Assembly (NCBI RefSeq): GCF_021696945.1
Contig: NZ_JACYHE010000015.1
Location: 37,514 to 101,513 of the forward strand
Direction: 5' to 3'
From: Streptomyces sp. JJ36
GTDB taxonomy: Bacteria; Actinomycetota; Actinomycetes; Streptomycetales; Streptomycetaceae
Length of the DNA stretch: 64,000 nucleotides
This document shows, in pieces, positions 17,087 to 25,820 of this stretch (the stretch's first letter is position 1; the number at the start of each line of letters is the position of its first letter). The notes under the pieces are model-generated. The model worked only from the letters and a program-made list of their open reading frames with translations, was not told where the DNA came from and did not search any database. Both the position numbers and the translations under genes were made by a program.

Positions 17087-17447
17087 TCAGCGTTCCAGCG
17101 GCCGCCGCCAGGCCGGGTCGGCCGGCGCGGGCAGGCCGGCGGCCCTGCGGGCCGGCGTACAGCCCGCCCTCCGGGTCCGGGAAGACGTCCAGTTCGATGC
17201 CCCGCACCCGCTGGCGCTTCAACTGCACCGGGAGCGAGCCGTGGCTGTACAGCAGGTTGCCGAACCCGGGGTCGTGCTGCTCCCTCACCTTCTGCTCGGC
17301 GAAGGAGACCTCCCGGTGGTAGCTGTTGTGGGTCGCCATGGCCTGGATCTGGTTGAGCCGCAGGGCGTGGGCGGAGCGCTCCGGGCCGGCCTGCGCGGCG
17401 GACGGAAGCGCCGCGACGGCGGCGAGCGCGGTCGCGGCGGAGGCCAT
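17087..17447 (-). pseudogene. Remnant of a secreted PI-specific phospholipase C-like gene
   Basis: Reading from ATG 17447, the sequence starts as a signal peptide (SAATALAAVAALPSAAQA) and continues HALRLNQIQAMATHNSYH and RVRGIELDVFPDPEGGLYA. These are the catalytic His-Asn and calcium-ligand segments of the Ca2+-dependent PI-PLC1-like family. After GGLYAGP the similarity moves to another frame (GLPAPADPAWRRPLE) and ends at a TGA at 17089-17087. Only about 115 of an expected 350 or so codons remain, so the second catalytic half is missing. It lies downstream of the helicase gene, between it and the exonuclease gene. Confidence 0.7.
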
Positions 17448-17706
17448 CGGCGGAGCCGGTTTCTGCTGCGGGGATGCCTGCGCACGGACGACCTCCGGGC
17501 CGGGGTGTACGGACGCCACAACATGCCGCCGGCCGCGCGGAGAAGCAACACCGCCCCGGCGGCCGGGAACTGAACACCCGGTGCACGGTCCCGGCGCCGT
17601 ACGCCCGGCATCGGCACGCGACGGCACGGAACAGCACGGAACGACGCGCTCCCGCCACCGCGGCGGCCTCCGGGCCACGCCGGAGAGCGCGACTGCCCGG
17701 GGACGG

Positions 17707-20511
17707 TCAGCCGACGGAGCTGTAGGCGACGACGCCGCGCAGCATGCCGTCGATCGCCCGGCGGGCGTTCTTCGGCACCGTGCCGGCCTCCGGTGCGGCG
17801 GCGGAGAGCTGCCCCAGCACGTCGATGACCTGCTTGCACCAGCGGACGAAGTCCCCGGCGGGCATCTCCGCGTCACGCAGCACGGCGTCCAGGCCGTGCC
17901 CCTCCGTCCAGCGGTACGCCGCCCAGGCGAAGCCCAGGTCCGGCTCGCGCTGCCCGACGCCCTCCGTGGCGGTGACGCCGTGCTCCTCCTCCAGGGCGTC
18001 CAGCCGCCCCCAGATGCGCACCATCTCGCCCAGCGCGGCGCGGGCCCGGCCTCCGGGCAGCCGGGGCGGCAGCGCGTCGTCCGCCGCCCGGGACTCGTAC
18101 ACCAGCGCGGAGACGCAGGCGGCGAGTTCGCCGGGGGGCAGCCCCTCCCAGACGCCTTCCCGCAGGCACTCCGACGCGAGCAGGTCCAGCTCGCCGTAGA
18201 GCCGGGCCAGCCGCTGCCCGTCCTCGGTCACCCGGTCGCCGTCCAGGTACTCCAGCTCGGTCAGCAGTGCGCAGACCCGGTCGAAGGTCCGGGCGATGGT
18301 GTTCGTACGGCCCTCGATGCGCCGCTCGAGCTGGCGGGTGTCCCGGCGCAGCCGGTGGTACCGCTCCGCCCAGCGGGCGTGGTCCTCGCGCTGGTCGCAG
18401 CCGTGGCACGGGTGCCGCCGGATCTCGGCGCGCAGCCGGGCGATCTCGGCGTCGTCCGCGGCCTCGGAACGCTTTCTGCGGTGCCGCTGCGGCTCGTGGT
18501 GGCCGGCCTTGGTGCGCAGCGCGGAGGCCAGGTCGCGGCGGGACTGCGGGCTGCGCGCGTTGAAGGACTTCGGGATCCGCATCCGCTCCAGCGGCTCGAC
18601 CGGCACCGGGAAGTCGATCGACGCCAGCCGCTTCACCTGCCGCTGGGCGGTCAGCACCAGCGGCCGCGGCCCGTCGTGGTGGTCGAACCCGCGGTGCCCG
18701 GGGCTGCGCCCGGCCGCGGTGCCCGGGTCGAGGACCACGGCCAGCCCGGCGAACTTGCCGGTGGGCACGTGGATGATGTCGCCCGGCCGCAGCTTCTCCA
18801 GGGCCGCCGCGGCCTGGGCCCGGCGCTGCGCGGCGCCCTGCTTGGCGAGTTCGGTCTCCCGGTCCTTCAGGGCCCGGCGCAGCCGCGCGTACTCGTCGAA
18901 GTCGCCCAGGTGGCAGGTCATGGAGGCGCGGTAGCCCTCCATGCCCTCCTCGTTGCGCTGCACCTGCCGGGAGATGCCGACCACCGAACGGTCCGCCTGG
19001 AACTGGGCGAAGGAGGTCTCCAGCAGCTCCCGCGAACGGTGCCGCCCGAACTGCCCCACCAGGTTGACCGCCATGTTGTACGACGGCTTGAAGGAGGAAC
19101 GCAGCGGATAGGTGCGGGCGCCGGCCAGCCCGGCCACCGCGGCGGGGTCCATGCCGCGCTGCCACAGCACCACGGCGTGCCCCTCGATGTCGATGCCGCG
19201 GCGCCCGGCCCGCCCGGTGAGCTGGGTGAACTCGCCCGGGGTGATGTCGACGTGCTGCTCGCCGTTCCACTTGACGAGCTTCTCCAGCACCACCGAGCGG
19301 GCCGGCATGTTGATGCCGAGTGCCAGCGTCTCGGTGGCGAAGACGGCCTTCACCAGGCCGCGCACGAAGAGTTCCTCCACGACCTCCTTGAAGGTCGGCA
19401 GCATGCCCGCGTGGTGTGCGGCGAGCCCCCGCTCCAGCCCCTCCAGCCACTCGAAGTAGCCGAGGACGTGCAGGTCCTCGTCGGCGATGTCCGCGGTGCG
19501 CTCCTCGACGATCTGCCGGACGAGGGTGCGCTCGGAGGCGTCGTTCAGCCGCAGCCCGGAGTAGAGGCACTGCTGGACCGCCGCCTCGCAGCCGGCGCGG
19601 CTGAAGATGAAGGTGATGGCGGGGAGCAGCCCCTCGGCGTCGAGCCGGTCGATGACCTCGGCGCGGCTGGGCGTCCACACCCGGGCGCGCTGCCGCCGCT
19701 CCCGCTCCCGGTCGGCCTCCCGGCGCGGCCGGGCCCGGCGCCGGTCCCGGGGTGCGGGCGAACGGCTGTTCTCCATCCGGGCCATGCGGACGAGGTCCGG
19801 ATTGACCTCCTTCTTGTCGCCCTTCTCCTCGAAGAGGTCGTACATCCGCCGGCCGGCGAGCATGTGCTGCCACAGCGGCACCGGGCGGTGCTCGGAGACG
19901 ATCACCTCGGTGTCGCCGCGGACGGTGTCCAGCCAGTCGCCGAACTCCTCGGCGTTGGAGACCGTGGCCGAGAGCGACACCAGCGTCACCGACTCCGGCA
20001 GATGGATGATCACCTCCTCCCATACGGCGCCGCGGAACCGGTCGGAGAGGTAGTGCACCTCGTCCATCACCACGTAGCCGAGCCCGAGCAGCGCCTGCGA
20101 GCCCGCGTAGAGCATGTTCCGCAGCACCTCGGTGGTCATCACGATCACGGGTGCGTCGCCGTTCACGCTGTTGTCGCCGGTGAGCAGGCCCACCCGGTCC
20201 GCGCCGTAGCGGCGGACCAGGTCGTTGTACTTCTGGTTCGACAACGCCTTGATCGGCGTGGTGTAGAAACACTTGCGGCCCCGGGCCAGCGCCAGATGGA
20301 CGGCGAACTCCCCGACGATGGTCTTGCCGGAGCCGGTCGGCGCGGCGACCAGCACGCCGTTGCCGGCCTCGAGGGCTTGGCAGGCCTCGATCTGGAAGTC
20401 GTCCAGCTCGAAATCGTACAGGTCGCGGAAGGGGGCGAGAGCGGTGGCACGGTCCCGGGCCCGCCTCCGGGCCTCGGCGTACCGCTCTGCGGGGGACAGG
20501 TCCTCGGTCAT
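17707..20511 (-). CDS. helY: Ski2/Mtr4-like RNA helicase (HelY type)
   Basis: 934-residue superfamily 2 helicase. Walker A APTGSGKT is at 57-64, DEVH at 150-153 and motif III SLSATVSNAEEFGDW follows; motif VI is QLTGRAGRRGID. An arch-like middle region contains CHGCDQREDH, with a DSHCT-type helical domain at the C-terminus (PAGDFVRWCKQVIDVLGQLS). Actinobacterial HelY proteins are presumed to act in RNA processing. ATG 20511 (MTEDLSPAERY) is preferred over GTG 20535. Its position next to tatC/tatA and a lipid kinase is conserved in Streptomyces (from memory). Confidence 0.93.
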   Translation of the reverse strand: MTEDLSPAERYAEARRRARDRATALAPFRDLYDFELDDFQIEACQALEAGNGVLVAAPTGSGKTIVGEFAVHLALARGRKCFYTTPIKALSNQKYNDLVRRYGADRVGLLTGDNSVNGDAPVIVMTTEVLRNMLYAGSQALLGLGYVVMDEVHYLSDRFRGAVWEEVIIHLPESVTLVSLSATVSNAEEFGDWLDTVRGDTEVIVSEHRPVPLWQHMLAGRRMYDLFEEKGDKKEVNPDLVRMARMENSRSPAPRDRRRARPRREADRERERRQRARVWTPSRAEVIDRLDAEGLLPAITFIFSRAGCEAAVQQCLYSGLRLNDASERTLVRQIVEERTADIADEDLHVLGYFEWLEGLERGLAAHHAGMLPTFKEVVEELFVRGLVKAVFATETLALGINMPARSVVLEKLVKWNGEQHVDITPGEFTQLTGRAGRRGIDIEGHAVVLWQRGMDPAAVAGLAGARTYPLRSSFKPSYNMAVNLVGQFGRHRSRELLETSFAQFQADRSVVGISRQVQRNEEGMEGYRASMTCHLGDFDEYARLRRALKDRETELAKQGAAQRRAQAAAALEKLRPGDIIHVPTGKFAGLAVVLDPGTAAGRSPGHRGFDHHDGPRPLVLTAQRQVKRLASIDFPVPVEPLERMRIPKSFNARSPQSRRDLASALRTKAGHHEPQRHRRKRSEAADDAEIARLRAEIRRHPCHGCDQREDHARWAERYHRLRRDTRQLERRIEGRTNTIARTFDRVCALLTELEYLDGDRVTEDGQRLARLYGELDLLASECLREGVWEGLPPGELAACVSALVYESRAADDALPPRLPGGRARAALGEMVRIWGRLDALEEEHGVTATEGVGQREPDLGFAWAAYRWTEGHGLDAVLRDAEMPAGDFVRWCKQVIDVLGQLSAAAPEAGTVPKNARRAIDGMLRGVVAYSSVG

Positions 20512-20553
20512 CGTGCCTACGAGCCTACCGGTCACCCCCGCCGGAACTCGATC

Positions 20554-21444
20554 TCATTGCCGGGCCAGGACGCGTACCGCGCCCGGCACGCTGCGCACGG
20601 TGAGCGGGAGCGGCCCGACGGGCTCCCCGTCGGCGTAGGCCGTCACGCCTGGCGCCTCCAGGGCGACGGTGTGCGCCCGGTGCACGTCCACGGCCGGGTT
20701 CCCCAGGTGTGTGCCGCGGCGCACACCGGCGAGCAGCCGCAGCAGCGTGCGGCGGGAGCAGGCCCGCACCACGGTGACGTCCAGCAGCCCGTCGTCCGGC
20801 CGGGCGCCGGGACAGATGCGCATGCCTCCGCCGTACGAGGGACCGTTGCCGACGGCGACCAGGGTGGTGTCCAGCTCCCGGGGCTTTCCGCCGTCCAGCG
20901 TGATCCGGAAGCGTACGGACCGCAGTGCCGCCAGCTCGGCCAGCGCGGCGAGGTCGTAGCGGAGCGGGCCGAGCGGTCCGCGCATCCGGTTGCCGCGCGC
21001 GTTGGCCCGGGAGTCGAAGCCGGCGCCCAGCACCGTGCCGTACAGCCGCTCCCCCACCCGGGCCAGGTCGGTGCTCCGGATCCGGCCGTCCCGCAGCGCC
21101 CCGGCGATCACCCGGGCAGCGGCCCGCGGGTCGCGCAGCGGCAGGCCGAGGGTGCGCGCGAAGTCGTTGCAGGTCCCGGCAGCCACCAGCCCGAGCGGCA
21201 CGCCGGTGCCGGCCACCGCCCGGAAGGCGAGGGAGGCCAGCCCGTCACCGCCGACGCCCACCAGTGCCGAGGTGCCGGACGCGACGGCCGCGCGAGCCCG
21301 GTCCAGGCCCTCGGCGGCGTCCCGGCCGGCCACCGTGCGGACGGCGAACCCGGCCGCGCGCAGCACCCGCGCGGCCGGCTCCGGAGCGTGCGCGGCCCGG
21401 CCGCGGTCCGCCGCGGGGTTGACGAAGAGCGTGATCTCTGTCAC
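20554..21444 (-). CDS. Diacylglycerol kinase-family lipid kinase
   Basis: 296 residues of the DAGK catalytic fold: ITLFVNPAADRGRA at the start, the nucleotide loop VGVGGDGLASLAFRAVAGTGVPLGLVAAGTCNDFARTLG, and the C-terminal beta domain with ICPGARPDDGLLDV. The GGDG and GT-ND motifs are intact, so it should be active. Relatives phosphorylate diacylglycerol, ceramide or other lipids. It lies between helY and tatC on the same strand with small gaps (42 bp and 17 bp). Confidence 0.9.
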   Translation of the reverse strand: MTEITLFVNPAADRGRAAHAPEPAARVLRAAGFAVRTVAGRDAAEGLDRARAAVASGTSALVGVGGDGLASLAFRAVAGTGVPLGLVAAGTCNDFARTLGLPLRDPRAAARVIAGALRDGRIRSTDLARVGERLYGTVLGAGFDSRANARGNRMRGPLGPLRYDLAALAELAALRSVRFRITLDGGKPRELDTTLVAVGNGPSYGGGMRICPGARPDDGLLDVTVVRACSRRTLLRLLAGVRRGTHLGNPAVDVHRAHTVALEAPGVTAYADGEPVGPLPLTVRSVPGAVRVLARQ

Positions 21445-21461
21445 GCGGTGACACTAGCCGG

Positions 21462-22412
21462 TCACGTGGCGTCGTCGAAGCCGTCCCGGCGTCGCGCCCC
21501 GTCACCGTCCGCCTCGCCCGCCGAGGGCAGCGCCTCGGCCGCGCCGACGGCCTCCGGGGTGTGGTCGAGGACCGACGCCTCGTCGTCGTCCAGCCCGGCA
21601 TAGGGGTCGCGGCGGTTGCGCCGCCGGTCGTTGAGCAGCGAGAAGCCCACAGCGGCGAAGTAGAGCAGTACGATCGGCGCGGTGAGAGTGATCATGGTCA
21701 GCGGCTCGCCGCCGGGCGTGGCGACCGCCGCGAAGACAGCGATGCCGAGCACCATGGCCCGCCACCAGTGCAGCATGCGCTTCCCGGAGAGCACCCCGCT
21801 GAGGTTGAGCATCACCAGTATCAGGGGCAGCTCGAAGGCGAGACCGAAGACGACGACCATCCGCGTCACGATGTCGAGATAGTCGTCCACCCGGAGCAGG
21901 TTCTGGGCGTCCTCAGGGGTGAACTGCAGCAGCACCTGAGCGGTCTGCGGCATGATCTTGTACGCCAGGACGGCACCGCCGACGAAGAGCGGAGCACCCG
22001 CGCCGACGAACCACAGCGCGTACTTGCGCTCGTGCTGGTGCAGTCCCGGCGCGAGGAAGGCCCAGAGCTGGTAGAGCCAGACCGGCGTGGCGATGACCAG
22101 CCCGGACATCAGGGACACCTTGAGCGCGATGGTGAAGGGCCCCAGAAGGCCGTCGACCGTCAGCACGGCGCAGGCCTCACCGGTGTCGGTCCGTCCGGTG
22201 CCGTTCTCACAGCCCACGGAACTCAGCAACGGCTCCACGAGAAAGGAGACGATGTCCTTGTAGAAGAAGGCGCAGCCGATCGTGACGGCGAGGATCGCCA
22301 GCACCGCCTTGGTCAGGCGGTTGCGCAGCTCCCGCAGGTGCTCCGCGAGCGGCATCCGGCCCTCGGGGTCCCTCGGCGGCTTCTTACCCTTCGTGCGGGC
22401 GGACTTGAGCAA
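21462..22412 (-). CDS. tatC: Sec-independent translocase subunit TatC
   Basis: 316-residue six-helix TatC that binds twin-arginine signal peptides. Signature parts: MPLAEHLRELRNRL, the periplasmic loop with FTIALKVSLMSGLVIATPVWLYQLWAFLAPGL, and the conserved Glu/Pro segment FGLAFELPLILVML. The hydrophilic C-terminal tail of about 60 residues is acidic, as in other streptomycetes. The start appears to be TTG at 22412 (LKSARTKG), with a weak GAGGAC upstream. It follows tatA by 38 bp; no tatB is in the window. Confidence 0.96.
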   Translation of the reverse strand: MLKSARTKGKKPPRDPEGRMPLAEHLRELRNRLTKAVLAILAVTIGCAFFYKDIVSFLVEPLLSSVGCENGTGRTDTGEACAVLTVDGLLGPFTIALKVSLMSGLVIATPVWLYQLWAFLAPGLHQHERKYALWFVGAGAPLFVGGAVLAYKIMPQTAQVLLQFTPEDAQNLLRVDDYLDIVTRMVVVFGLAFELPLILVMLNLSGVLSGKRMLHWWRAMVLGIAVFAAVATPGGEPLTMITLTAPIVLLYFAAVGFSLLNDRRRNRRDPYAGLDDDEASVLDHTPEAVGAAEALPSAGEADGDGARRRDGFDDAT

Positions 22413-22450
22413 CCCATGTCCTCGGTGTCAGTCGGGTCGGGTCGGGCAGG

Positions 22451-22747
22451 TCAGTTCTGCTGGGTCGACTGGTTGCTCGGCTCGCTCACGGGGCGGGAGC
22501 TGCCGACGTCGCCCGGCGCCGCCTGGATGGTCTTCGGAGCCGACTGCTGGGCGTTCGCCTGGCCGGAGTCCTTGTCGCCGTCGCCGCCCTCGCCGCCGTC
22601 CTTCTTCATGGCCTTGGCCTCGCTCTTGAGGATGCGGGCCGACTTGCCGAGGGAACGAGCCATGTCCGGGAGCTTCTTGGCGCCGAACAGCAGCAGGATG
22701 ACAAGGAGGATCAGGACGATCTCCATGGGCCTCAGATTGCCGATCAT
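22451..22747 (-). CDS. tatA: Sec-independent translocase subunit TatA
   Basis: 98 residues. A short N-terminus (MIGNLRPM), one transmembrane helix (EIVLILLVILLLFG), then the amphipathic helix AKKLPDMARSLGKSARILKSEAKAM, and a Gly/Gln/Ser-rich tail. This is the pore-forming Tat component and is the first gene before tatC. The 165-bp gap upstream, before the small membrane protein gene, should contain the promoter; no riboswitch-like structure was recognised there. Confidence 0.95.
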   Translation of the reverse strand: MIGNLRPMEIVLILLVILLLFGAKKLPDMARSLGKSARILKSEAKAMKKDGGEGGDGDKDSGQANAQQSAPKTIQAAPGDVGSSRPVSEPSNQSTQQN

Positions 22748-22912
22748 GTGCCACTACCTTCTCGCCGAGGCGGCGTGAGTCCTTGCCTGCCGTGTGAATC
22801 GGACGGGCTGCGTCATGCTGACAGCGATCGTAACCCTGGGGAGTGAACGCGGGGCAATGCCCGTGCATACTCCCGGTACCCGACCCTGTGCGCAGAACGC
22901 AGCCCGTCCAGA

Positions 22913-23104
22913 CTACCGCCCGGCGGACCGTGCGCAGGAGGCCGCGGCCTCCTCCAGCTCCTCGGCGGCCCGTGCGATCCGCTCCGAACTGTCGCCCACT
23001 GCGGCCGCGAACCGACGGACCTCCAAGCCCACCCGGACGGCGAGGACTCCGAGCACGGCGATTCCGCAGAAGGCGAGGGTGAGGAAGAACATGGGCCAGA
23101 GCAT
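22913..23104 (-). CDS. Small membrane protein upstream of tatA
   Basis: 63-residue protein: one N-terminal transmembrane helix (MFFLTLAFCGIAVLGVLAVRVGL), then an amphipathic Ala/Glu/Arg helix predicted to coil (SERIARAAEELEEAAASC). No known family recognised. Codon use is coherent and the hydrophobic-then-helical layout resembles small proteins found at this position in Streptomyces. It may sit in the same transcript as pafC-pafB upstream or as tatA downstream. Confidence 0.65.
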   Translation of the reverse strand: MLWPMFFLTLAFCGIAVLGVLAVRVGLEVRRFAAAVGDSSERIARAAEELEEAAASCARSAGR

Positions 23105-23337
23105 GGGCCGAGCCTAAGCCCTCCCGGGCCGGGCGGCGGAGGCGGACAGGCTGCCCGGCGGGTTCGGCCGGGTGCCGCCGCGGCGGCCGGTCCCCACGAC
23201 GGCGGCGCGGATCCCGCCGGTGCCCGCCGCGCGGTCGCCCGCGGGGCGGGAGCCGCGAGGACGGCGCGGACCACGGGGCCTGCGCCGCACCTGCGCCCGC
23301 CACGGGGACCGCGCCTGGTCCCCCGCCACGGCCGTGC

Positions 23338-24288
23338 CTACTCCCCGTAGGCCGCCAGTGCCTGCCGGGCGGCCTCGCGGGCGCTCTCCGCGAGCTCCCG
23401 CGGGGAGGTGATGTGCCCGTCCGGACCGAGCCGGAGGGCCAGCCGCCGCAGCGACGCCGGGTCCGGGGTGCGCAGGGTGATCCGCAGGCCGCCGTCGGAC
23501 AGTTCCTCGGCGCTGTCGTGCGGGTAGTACTCGGCGACCCAGCGGCCGCCCGGGCCCACCTCGACCACCACCTCGGGGTCCCCGGGCGCGGGCTGCACCA
23601 GCCCCGCGGACAGGTCCCGCGGCTCGATCGGCGGCGGGTCGGCCGGCTCCTCCAGCAGCCGGATCTCGGCGACCCGGTCCAGCCGGAACGTACGCCGGGC
23701 CTCGGTGCGGCGGCACCACGCCTCGACGTAGGTGTGCCCGACGGCGAACAGCCGGATGGGGTCGATCTCCCGCTCGGTGAGCTCGTCCCGCGCCGGCGAG
23801 TAGTAGCGCAGCCACAGCCGGCGGCGCTCGGCGATGGCCCGGTCCACGTCCGCGAAGACGCCGCCCTCGGACTCGAAGGTGACCGACAGCCGGGAGCTGG
23901 CGCCCGCCGTCTCCCCCGCGGCCGCCTCCAGCTTGGCGGTGGCCCGCAGCAGCGCGTCCCGGTCGCTCTCCCGCAGCCCGGGCAGCGTCGCCACCGCCCG
24001 GGCGGCGACCAGCAGCGCGATGGCCTCGTCGGCGGCGATGCGCAGCGGCTCGGCGACGTCGTCGGCGTTGCGCCACCAGATCCGCTCGCCGTCGGTGTCG
24101 ATCTCCAGCAGGTCCCCGCCGCGGAAGCTGGTCCCGCACAGGGGCAGCACGTCCAGATCGGAGACCAGTTCGTCCACGGTGATGCCGAAGGCGCGGGCGA
24201 CGTCCTCCACCCGGGCGCCGGGGCGGTCCCGCAGATAGGTCACCAGCGACAGCATCCGGCGGGTCTGGTCGATGGCGTTCGGCGCCAT
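23338..24288 (-). CDS. pafC: PafC, WYL-domain transcriptional regulator
   Basis: 316 residues: a helix-turn-helix segment (QTRRMLSLVTYLRDRPGARVEDVARAFGITVDELVSDLDVL), a WYL domain (DRAIAERRRLWLRYYSPARDELTEREIDPIRL) and a WCX C-terminal domain (LRLGPDGHITSPRELAESAREAARQAL). In mycobacteria PafB and PafC form a complex that switches on DNA-damage genes. ATG 24288 lies 16 bp after the pafB stop, so the two are co-expressed. The ligand sensed by the WYL domain is thought to be single-stranded DNA in relatives. Confidence 0.93.
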   Translation of the reverse strand: MAPNAIDQTRRMLSLVTYLRDRPGARVEDVARAFGITVDELVSDLDVLPLCGTSFRGGDLLEIDTDGERIWWRNADDVAEPLRIAADEAIALLVAARAVATLPGLRESDRDALLRATAKLEAAAGETAGASSRLSVTFESEGGVFADVDRAIAERRRLWLRYYSPARDELTEREIDPIRLFAVGHTYVEAWCRRTEARRTFRLDRVAEIRLLEEPADPPPIEPRDLSAGLVQPAPGDPEVVVEVGPGGRWVAEYYPHDSAEELSDGGLRITLRTPDPASLRRLALRLGPDGHITSPRELAESAREAARQALAAYGE

Positions 24289-24304
24289 GGTCCTCTTCTC
24301 CCCC

Positions 24305-25276
24305 TCAGCCCTTGGCCACGGCCCGCAGCCGGTCCACGACCCCGGCCCGCAGCTCCGCGGGCTCCAGCACCACCACGTCCGGCCCGAACTCCACCAGCCA
24401 GGCGTCCAGCCCGTGGCCGTACGGGATCTCCAGCTCGTCCCAGCCGTCCGGCAGCTCACGCACCTCGCTCGCCCGGGCCCGCAGCGGATAGCCGGCGTCC
24501 CGGCGCAGCCGGATGCGGGCGGTGGCGGTGGCGCTCTCCCCCGCCCACCGCTCGACGGTCTCCCGGACCCGCACCTGGTCCGGTACCGGAGCGGTGAAGG
24601 CACCCGCGCGGGAACGCACCGGCCCGGTGATGCGGGAGAGGCGGAAGACCCGCTCGTCCCGCCGTTCCCGGTCGTAGCCGGCCAGATACCAGTGGCCGCG
24701 CCAGCACTCCAGGGTCCACGGTTCCACGCTGCGGCGCTCGGGGCGGGCCGCGTTGGACTTGCGGTAGTCGAACTGGACCGGGCGGCGGTCCCGGCACGCC
24801 AGCATCAGCGGCTCGAAGGCGGCCTCCCGCGCCGGGATCCGCGGCTCCAGGGCGCCGTACGGCTGGAGCCGCCCCGGCGACGCGGCGTCCTCGGCCTGCG
24901 GCATGCCACCGGCCGCACGCAGCTTGTGCAGCGCCCCGCTGGCGGCGCCGGCCAGCCGCGCCTGCTGCCACACCCGGGCGGCCAGGCCGAGCGCCGCGGC
25001 CTCCGCGGCGTCCAGGGTCACGGGCGGCAGGCGGTTGCTGTCCCGGCGGGCGAGATAGCCCGGCTCGCCCTCCAGGTTCTCCACGGTGTCGATGACGAGA
25101 CCGAGCTCGCGCAGATCGTCCTTGTCCCGCTCGAACATGCGGTTGAAGGACTCGTCGCTCCCCGCCTCCAGATAGGCCTCGATGGAGCCGCGCAGCTCGC
25201 GCTTGGTGAGCGGGCGCCGGGCTCCCAGCAGGCACAGCGCCAGGTTCATCAGCCGCTCGGCCTTGGCAATCGCCAT
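24305..25276 (-). CDS. pafB: PafB, WYL-domain transcriptional regulator
   Basis: 323 residues. N-terminal winged helix: AKAERLMNLALCLLGARRPLTKRELRGSIEAYLEAGSDESFNRMFERDKDDLREL. WYL core: FEPLMLACRDRRPVQFDYRKS...VEPWTLECWRGHWYLAGYDRERRDERVFRLSRI. A WCX-like C-terminal domain follows. It is the partner of PafC, 16 bp downstream. ATG 25276 (MAIAKAERL) matches homologues; an in-frame ATG 21 bp upstream is less likely. A strong terminator precedes it, so it has its own promoter in the roughly 70-bp gap after the FKBP gene. Confidence 0.93.
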   Translation of the reverse strand: MAIAKAERLMNLALCLLGARRPLTKRELRGSIEAYLEAGSDESFNRMFERDKDDLRELGLVIDTVENLEGEPGYLARRDSNRLPPVTLDAAEAAALGLAARVWQQARLAGAASGALHKLRAAGGMPQAEDAASPGRLQPYGALEPRIPAREAAFEPLMLACRDRRPVQFDYRKSNAARPERRSVEPWTLECWRGHWYLAGYDRERRDERVFRLSRITGPVRSRAGAFTAPVPDQVRVRETVERWAGESATATARIRLRRDAGYPLRARASEVRELPDGWDELEIPYGHGLDAWLVEFGPDVVVLEPAELRAGVVDRLRAVAKG

Positions 25277-25346
25277 GGAACCCTTGCCCTCTCTCATTCT
25301 GCTCTCGGCAGTTGACCGTACCGCTCCGCGGCGCCGCCGCCAAAGC

Positions 25347-25379
25347 CGAGGACCCCCGCCGTGACGGCGGGGGTCCTCG
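25347..25379. terminator. Strong hairpin after the FKBP gene
   Basis: Perfect 15-bp inverted repeat (CGAGGACCCCCGCCG and its complement) with a TGA loop. It starts 10 bp after the FKBP stop, reading on the minus strand. No clear U-tract, as is usual for Streptomyces terminators. It would insulate the FKBP genes from pafB. Confidence 0.8.
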
Positions 25380-25388
25380 CGCGGGTTC

Positions 25389-25763
25389 TCAGACCGCGAC
25401 CAGGTCGCAGACGAAGATCAGCGTCTCGCCGGGCTTGATCCGGCCGCCGCCGGCCCCGGCGTCGCCGTAGGCCAGGTGCGGCGGGATGGTCAGACGGCGC
25501 CGGCCGCCCACCTTCATGCCCTGGACACCGCGGTCCCAGCCGGCGATGACCTGCCCGGCGCCGAGCTGGAACTGGAGCGGCTTGCCGCGGTTCCAGCTCG
25601 CGTCGAACTCCTCGCCGGTGGAGAAGGAGACCCCCACGTAGTGCACGGAGACCGTGTCCCCGGCGCTCGCCTCCGGCCCGTCGCCCTCCCAGAGGTCCTG
25701 GATCTCCAGGTCGGCCGGCGGCTCGCCCTCGGGGAAGTCGACCTCGGGCTTGTCGATGCTCAC
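25389..25763 (-). CDS. FKBP-type peptidyl-prolyl isomerase (cytosolic)
   Basis: 124-residue single-domain FKBP: SVHYVGVSFSTGEEFDASW, FQLGAGQVIAGWDRGVQGMKVGGRRRLTIPP, AYGDAGAGGGRIKPGETLIFVCDLV. The aromatic pocket residues are present (Tyr, Phe, Trp of AGWD). It is expected to catalyse prolyl cis-trans isomerisation during folding. GTG 25763 has AGGAGC at correct spacing and gives the family N-terminus SIDKPEVDFPEG. It lies 57 bp downstream of the FKBP lipoprotein gene. Confidence 0.94.
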   Translation of the reverse strand: MSIDKPEVDFPEGEPPADLEIQDLWEGDGPEASAGDTVSVHYVGVSFSTGEEFDASWNRGKPLQFQLGAGQVIAGWDRGVQGMKVGGRRRLTIPPHLAYGDAGAGGGRIKPGETLIFVCDLVAV

Positions 25764-25820
25764 GAAACAGCTCCTACGAACGAAGGGTCCGGACAACCGT
25801 CCAAGTGTCGCAGACGGCGA

